Shown here: in pieces, positions 57,456-64,000 of the stretch | Numbering within the stretch: the stretch's first letter is position 1 | How the letters are laid out: each line of letters begins with the position of its first letter | Assembly: GCA_963930655.1 (NCBI GenBank) | Contig: OZ005603.1 | Location: 26,116,201 to 26,180,200 of the forward strand | Length of the DNA: 64,000 nucleotides | Reading direction: 5' to 3' | Source: Myrica gale | Lineage: Eukaryota; Streptophyta; Magnoliopsida; Fagales; Myricaceae | Notes under the pieces: model-generated | The model's database searches: none | Told to the model about the DNA's origin: nothing | Seen by the model: only the letters and a program-made list of their open reading frames with translations | Position numbers and translations under genes: made by a program

Positions 57456-59797
57456 AATCATGAGTGTGTGAGAGGACACTTGTATTTTTTCTTGATGCAC
57501 TTGTATCAATTTTGGTCAGGGTCCATACACTTTGTACTCTTAAATTTCTAATGTTCTTACATTTCACGTCTCAATTACTAGTCTTATATACTTCGCCGTG
57601 AAATTGGATGAAAATTAATATTTTTTATCAGTGAAATGATTACTTTACTCCCTTCAAATATCATGGTTCGAAAATTAATTCAACTCGCAAAAACTATCAA
57701 TTCTCAAGAGGGAAGGTGCAAGCTATACAAGATTAATAATTAATGAGTAAAATACAGCGAAATTGAAATTAATAGTCTGGGAGTTGTAATGAAATGGGCG
57801 AAGCTAATCAATAAGATTAAGCCACTTAGACAAGTTGGTTAGAGCTGAATAAACATCAATTTTCATTCATTTAAGAAATTATGTTATTAATGGAGTTTGG
57901 CTTGCTGGAATAAGCCATTTTTAATATTTTTTTACAATTATAAAAAAACAAACTTTAAAATAGAATATTATTTTATGGTCCGTTTGTTTGCTTGTACATT
58001 TGTTTTACTTGTTTCAGGTATTTGGCAAGTATCTGAAAATGAGGTTAAAGTAAAAAGTTTTCAAGTCAACTATAAAAAGCTCTATTATTTTTCAGGAAAC
58101 AAACTAAGCTTAAGGGTCCGTTTGTTTGCTTGTAAAACTATTATTTTACTTAAAAAAAACTTTTCATTTAAATGTTTTCAAGAAAAAATTTTCATTTTCA
58201 GTATTTGGTTATTATTTTAATATATTTTCAAGAAAATATTTTTTATGTTTGGGACGCTTATGATATGCATATTTATATAAAAGGCTTAATTATCGCACAA
58301 GTTTATGTAGTTTATACTTTTGACATTTTAGTCCCTCGGGTATCAATTTCAACCGTCGGATTCCCGATATAAGTTTTTTAGACAAATCAATCCACCGTCC
58401 TATTACTTTTTATTTATATATCATTTTTTATTTTTTAATAATTTTTAATATTTTTAGTAACTTTATATTGGAGAGAAATTTCGATAATTTTGCATGTGGT
58501 TTAGCGGCCAAATCAAACGGGAGGCAAGAATTAATTGTTTTGGAAACATATGGGGCGGTAGGGCTAAGCTTTTCGGGCTTTCGAGTCAAGTTTCACCCCC
58601 GAACCAGACCCGAAATGACTCCTGAACTTGAGTCACCCCGGGCAGATCGGGTTCGGCTCGGGGCTAGGTTTTGTTGGGCTTTTTTTCATTATATTATAGG
58701 GCCAAAACATTACGGGTAAACATTTTTAGGCTAAAAATGTTGTGGGCTCTATTTTTTTAGCCCAAGACTATTGTTTGATAAAGAATGCATAGACTTAAAA
58801 TATTCGGGTCAGGGTCTGATTTTTCAGAATGTATTTAATAAACTAGAACCCGACCCAAATCTTATCAGAATGCATAAATAAAACCGACCCTAAAATCTGA
58901 ATAGAGCTGACCTGGTCGGGTAAGTTCTGGGTCGGGTCTCGGGTTTTTTGCCCAGTCCTCTGAGGCGGAATAAAATATTTTGTAACTTGAGAGTCTTACT
59001 GATTTAAGCAGATAGATATGAGGCGTACTATAATGTTCTCCAAGAAAAAATTTTGGTTTTCGGAAAATTTGAGCTTAGTTTGTTTTCTGTAAAATAATAA
59101 AGTTTTTACCATTGACTTGAAATTTTTTTATTTTAACCTCATTTTCAGTTGCTCGTCAAATACCTGAAAACAAGTAAAACAATCAAACAAATGGACCTTA
59201 AATCACATGCAAAATGATCGAAATGCCCTCCAAAATAAAATTATTAAAAATTAATATTTTTTAAATAAAAATTGAATTCGAAGGTTGCATAATAGTTTTA
59301 TATTCTTCTCTTTTATACAACATGGACACTTCTCCCGGTTGCAATTGAACTGTGAGACTAATTTTATCCCAACAGTGTTCCTCATGGACATTCACATTGA
59401 AATCACTATCTAAGAGGCTAAAATATTAAAATTTTGAGAAAAATTTCATGCCACGGGACAACCTACAATTGACAGATGACATCTAAAATCCACGCAAGCA
59501 TCATTTTCGTCTGTTGGCTAAGGACAATAGGACAAAGATTGATTTGTTTAAAAAACTTACCTCAGGAACCCGACAGTTGAAATCAATACCTGAGGGACTA
59601 AAATGTCAAAAGTATAAACTACAGAGACATGTACGATAATTAAGTCTTTTATGTAAATACGTAAATAATTAAGCGTGTCAAACATAAAAAAAAATATTTT
59701 AAAAGAATAACTAAACATTGAAAAGGAATTTAAAAAAAATATTTAAATGAAAAGTTTTTTTACGTTATTGTTTTACAAGTAAACAAACGACACTTAG
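57456..59797. repeat. Segmental duplication, copy A (about 2.3 kb)
   Basis: Starts AATCATGAGTGTGTGAGAGG and stays colinear with 60536-62712. It contains two overlapping inverted-repeat pairs (57977-58110 with 59040-59197, and 58111-58400 with 59570-59796). The middle (about 58560-58970) has GC-richer GGGTCGGGTCTCGGG-type DNA. The open frames here (for example 57897-58220) are transposon sequence with no domain. Confidence 0.75.
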
Positions 59798-60535
59798 GAT
59801 ATGTTCGGTTTGAGTAAAAATATAGGATTTTAGAGAAGTTGTGAATATTTATGTTGAATAGTGTTTTGAAACATTTGAGATATTGGAAGAAATTAAAGTT
59901 CTACAATTTATCATACGAGATGTTTGGAGAAACCAAATGACATTGATTTGTTATGCTCATCACTCATAAGATTGTGTGCCTATTGATCAAATTTGAAAAT
60001 TTCTAACCTATTATGTTAGACAACACATACCATGATTGATGGTTACTGGTACCCTTTGAGCAGTGATGAACATATGTGTCATTCCCAGAATCAGCCAAAA
60101 ATAAATAAATAAATTTATTAAAAACAAAAAAAATATTTTTCAAAGATTTTCTTAATCTTATTCATATGTATATATTTTCTTAATCTTCTGCATATAAGTT
60201 CTGGGATGGACATCCTATCCTATATGACTTTGTTTTAGTTTTAAATAGCTTTTAGGATTAAAACGGTTTATAGTTGGGACTCGGCTCCCCTAGTTGGAAC
60301 TCTACCATTGAATGTTCCTTTATGTGTGGTTTTTGTGTGCTCAAAACTCCTCGACAATGCTGCTTCATTGTGTTTAAGTTTTAAATTCTGTATTTATTTA
60401 CTGTTAGTTTCACATTTGATAAGATAGATTCTTGTAATTCTCACCATCTACTATAGAAATATATGTTCAATAATAAAAAGACAGAAGATTATTGAGTTTA
60501 AACTTATTTGACGTGACATTTCTAGTGTGACTCCA
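59798..60535. other. Spacer between the two duplicated segments
   Basis: AT-rich, no gene recognised. It has short AATAAATAAATAAA runs near 60100. Confidence 0.5.
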
Positions 60536-62712
60536 AATCATGAGTGTGTGAGAGGACACTTGTATTTTTTTCTTGATGCTCTTGTATCAATTATGGTCAA
60601 TTAATTATTAGGGTCCATACACTTTGTACTCTTAAATTTTTATTTTTCTTACATTTCACGTCTCAAGAGGGAAGGTGCAAGCTATTAATGAGTAAAATAC
60701 AACGAAATTGAAATTAATAGCTTGGGAGTTGTAACGAATTGGGCGAAGCTAGTCAATAAGATTAAGGCAGTTAGACAAGTTGGTGGTTAGAGCCCAAGCA
60801 GTGAATAAATATCAATTTTCATTCATTTAAGAAATTATGTTATTAATGGAGTTTGACTTGCTGGAATAAGCCATTTTTAATATTTTTACAATTATAAAAA
60901 CAAACAAACGTTGAAACAGAATATTGTTTTAGGGTCAGTTTGTTTGCTTGTAAAATAAATTTCGTAATTTGTTTTACCTTGTTTCAGGTATTTGGCAAAT
61001 ATCTGAAAATGAGGTCAAAGTAGAAAGTTTTCAAGTCAACGATAAAAACTCTATTATTTTTCAGAAAACAAACTAAGCCTAAGGGTATGTTTGTTTACTT
61101 GTAAAACTATTATTTTACGTAAAAAAAACATTTCATTGAAATGTTTTCAAAAAAAAAATTCATTTTCAATATTTGGTTATTATTTTAATATATTTTCAAG
61201 AAAATATTTTTTTGATGTTTGAGAAGCTTATGATATTCATATTTACATAAAGGCTTAATTATTGCATATATTTATGTAGTTGATACTTTTTGACATTTTA
61301 GTCTCTTGGGTATCGATTTCAACCGTCGGGGCTCTCGATGTAAGTTTTTTAGACAAATTGATCCCACGTCTTATTACTTTTTATTTATATATCATTTTTT
61401 ATTATTTTTAGTAACTTTATCGTGGAGGGAAATTTTGGTAATTTTGCATGTGGTTTAACGGTCAAATCAAACGAAATGCAAAAATTGATTATTTTTCAAC
61501 ATATGAGGCGGTAGGGCTAGGCTTTTCGGGGTTTCGGTGCCAGGTTTTGTTGGACTTTTTTTCCATTATATTTTAGGCCCAAAACATTATGGGCTAATTT
61601 TTTTAGGCTAAAAATGTTGTGGGCTCTTTTTTTTTAGCCCAAGACTATATATATTGTTTGAGAAATAATGTATAGACTTAGAATATCCGGGTTGGGGTCG
61701 AATTTTTTCAGAATGTATTTAATAAACTAGAAACTGACCCGAATCTTATCAGAATGCATAAATAAAACCTGATCCCGAATAAAGCCGACCTGATCGGGTC
61801 GGGTCTCGGGTTTTTTGCCCAGTCCTATGAGGCGGAATAAAATATTTTGGAACTTGAGAGAGACTTACTGATTTTTTCCGATAGATATGAGGCGTACTAT
61901 AATGTTTCCCCCCAAAAAAATTGGTTTACGAAAGATTTGAGCTTAATTTGTTTTCTGTAAAATAATAAAGCTTTTACCTTTGACTTGAAATTTGTTTACG
62001 TTGACCTCATTTTCAAGTGCTTGCAAAATATATGAAAACAAGTCAAATAAATTAGGAAATTTTTTTTACAAGCAAACAAACGGACCCTAAATCACATGCA
62101 AAATGACCAAAATGCCCCTCCAAAATGAAATTATTAAAAAGTCATATTTAAATAAAAAGTAATATTTTTAAAATAAAAATTGAATTTGAAGGTTGCATGA
62201 TAGTTTTATATTCTTCTATTTCATGCCACATGCACACTTCTCCCTTAATTGGCTGCAATTGAACTGTGAGACCAATTTTATCCCAAAAGTGTACCTTACC
62301 TTCACATTGAAATCAGTATCTCAGAGGCTAAAATTTTGAGAAAAATTGCATGCCACGGGACAACCTATGATTGGCAAATGACATCTAAAATCCACGTAAG
62401 CATTATTTTCGTTTGTTCGCTAAGGACAATAGGATATAGATCGATTTGTCTAAAAAACTTACCTCATGAATCCGACGGTTGAAATCGATACCTGAGAGAC
62501 TAAAATGTCAAAAGTATAAATTACATAGACATGTACAATAATTAAGCCTTTTTATATAAATACGTAAATAATTAAGCATATCAAACATAAAAAAATATTT
62601 TTTTGAAAATATTTTAAAATAATAACTAAACATTGATAAGAATTTTTTTTTGAAAATATTTAAATGAATTTTTTTTAAGTTATTGTTTTACAAGTAAACA
62701 AACCACTCTTAG
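60536..62712. repeat. Segmental duplication, copy B (about 2.2 kb)
   Basis: Starts AATCATGAGTGTGTGAGAGG and follows copy A including host-like leader DNA (GAGTTTGACTTGCTGGAATA), both inverted-repeat pairs and the GC-richer middle, with small indels and a shortened centre. Confidence 0.75.
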
Positions 62713-63540
62713 TTTTTAATGAAAATACTATTGGAGGTGACTTGATGTGTCGCGTATGTTAATGGCGATCACGCTTGTGGACACATTTATCAGTGCGAAT
62801 TTCACAAACATAAGTCTGATGTTTGACATGTTCCATAACTTTTTATACCTATAGGAGGGACAACCGGAAAAAGATTTAGACCAAATCCCAGTCTAAAACT
62901 GTCATAACGGTCAACAAAATTACTTTCTAAATTGAAGGGACATCAACGCACCCGCTTATTTAATTAAGAAGAGTTGAATGAATGAATGTTCATGTCCTTT
63001 AAATTTGAAAAAGCAAATTTAAACTACCTATTATAATATCTTCTTTGCTTCACATGTCGAATTCTTCGCCAAGATTGAGAGGTGTACTCACCATTAGGTA
63101 TTGTGCTACATCTGGGAAATTGTGGACTTTAATTCGTTGTTTTAGAATCGAGTAGGCTCATAGTTGGGGCTGGGACTCCCTTTAACTTGGCCTGGCCTTG
63201 TTTTGTTATGATTTTAATCAAAAGAATTCGTTTAAAGAGGAACAGAAAATCACATATCTTCTAGAAAATATACACAAAACCAGAGTAAAGTTTTGTTCAA
63301 AAATTTCTACCAGTAAGTTTAGGTTTCGCTAGACGAATTGATTTTCGGGCAAACAATTTTAGGTTGAAGATGATACAAGAGCGAAGCGAATGATGTTATT
63401 TTTGACGGACCAATCAGTGATATGATAATTTTTGGGAATAATCTAAAAAAAATAAAGCTTAAATTTAAATTAAAAAAAAATGGAAAACACGTATGTGGGG
63501 TATGGAGTCTTATCCTTCATTCCTTCTTTCTAAGCCGTGA
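62713..63540. other. Intergenic, nothing recognised
   Basis: AT-rich with no conserved frame. Confidence 0.5.
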
Positions 63541-63552
63541 AAGCCTAGCTGT

Positions 63553-63561
63553 TAAACCCTA
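63553..63561 (+). promoter_or_regulatory. Telo-box-like motif before the TIM9-like start
   Basis: TAAACCCTAATCC lies about 30 bases before the ATG at 63588, a motif frequent in leaders of plant housekeeping genes. It suggests the fragment copied the gene's own 5' leader as DNA. Confidence 0.3.
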
Positions 63562-63587
63562 ATCCTCTGAGAATTATTGAACCAAAG

Positions 63588-63662
63588 ATGGATAAGAACA
63601 TGCTCGCAGATTTGGAATCTCTTCCTGAAGAAGATAAGGTTCGAATGTCCACCACTATTTGA
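63588..63662 (+). pseudogene. TIM9: TIM9 N-terminal fragment
   Basis: Twenty-four codons read MDKNMLADLESLPEEDKVRM then STTI and TGA at 63660-63662. They match the start of plant TIM9, a small mitochondrial intermembrane-space chaperone that escorts carrier proteins to the inner membrane. The rest of the protein, including the twin CX3C motifs, is not present in the following 340 bases, which read as unrelated DNA. A splice donor after the match is not visible. It is best explained as a partial gene copy or a gene truncated by rearrangement. Confidence 0.65.
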
Positions 63663-64000
63663 GCCGTCCCTGATTTGAGGCCATGGGAGACGCTTTTCCC
63701 AAGTCTTGAGGCAAGTTGGTGGGAGCTGGACTGGTGCGTTAAAATCATTATAGACTCTCAATGGCCTGGTTAACCATTCAAACTAAAATTTTCCAGACAG
63801 ACGTATTACATCATTGAGACTTAAGCGGAGATTTGAATATATTTCCTTTGGATAGAAACTTTATGGCAAGTAGGAATGGCCTGTTCTAAAAACTCTTGGC
63901 CTTAGTCGGGCAGAGTTATTAAATGGAAGGGTGAGTTCTTGCGGTTCTCGACTGCATATGCATAAAGTAGAATCTATGGGTGGCAGATGTGTTCGAGTTC
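63663..64000. other. Sequence after the TIM9 fragment, unrecognised
   Basis: No TIM9 continuation, domain or repeat was recognised up to the window edge. Confidence 0.4.

Noticed and set aside
1-64000. CRISPR array, bacterial operon, phage or integron features
   Set aside because: The window is plant nuclear DNA with spliced genes. The repeats seen are transposon ends or tandem duplications, not spaced arrays.
1-64000. tRNA and rRNA genes
   Set aside because: No convincing cloverleaf or rRNA block was spotted by eye. The tRNA-like strings are LTR primer-binding sites. A tRNAscan run would settle it.

Overview
This window is nuclear DNA from a flowering plant, most likely a eudicot. Evidence: AT-rich intergenic DNA, GT-AG introns, five intron-containing plant genes with continuous reading frames after splicing, and abundant plant-type transposons (Ty3 and copia relics, hAT MITEs, foldback elements, poly(A) retroposons, a TRIM-like element). 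I cannot name the species.

Layout. 1-2,540: a possible last exon cut off by the window edge, then a decayed Ty3-type gag-protease element between 393/394-bp LTRs. 2,540-12,000: gene-free, with foldback MITEs, a 2.66-kb solo LTR with a 5-bp target duplication, a 0.89-kb poly(A) retroposon and a hAT MITE with a perfect 8-bp duplication. 12,377-15,686 (+): ALG10 glucosyltransferase, 8 exons, 513 aa. 16,409-20,796 (+): pectin acetylesterase, 12 exons, 431 aa. 24,360-26,914 (-): PP2C of the POLTERGEIST-like group, 4 exons, 697 aa. 30,311-34,182 (+): DUF4378/TRM-type protein, 4 exons, 901 aa. 35,000-43,300: second retroposon copy, second hAT MITE, foldback elements, a U-box gene fragment and a TRIM-like element. 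43,423-43,995: a type 2 metallothionein relic. 44,743-56,861 (-): kinesin-10, 13 exons, 650 aa, with an 8.8-kb intron holding nested copia elements. 57,456-62,712: a roughly 2.2-2.3-kb segment present twice, each copy with interleaved inverted repeats. 63,588-63,662: a TIM9-like N-terminal fragment that runs into a stop.

The five intact genes are unrelated housekeeping or developmental genes: ER N-glycan assembly, cell-wall pectin deacetylation, receptor-type signalling, cytoskeleton organisation and mitotic chromosome motility. They form no pathway or cluster. I see no operon, CRISPR array or novel multi-gene system. The most informative content is the transposon archaeology: exact target-site duplications and readable nesting order. 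Other points of interest are a GC-AG intron in the pectin acetylesterase, possible mitosis-specific promoter motifs upstream of the kinesin, and several gene fragments.
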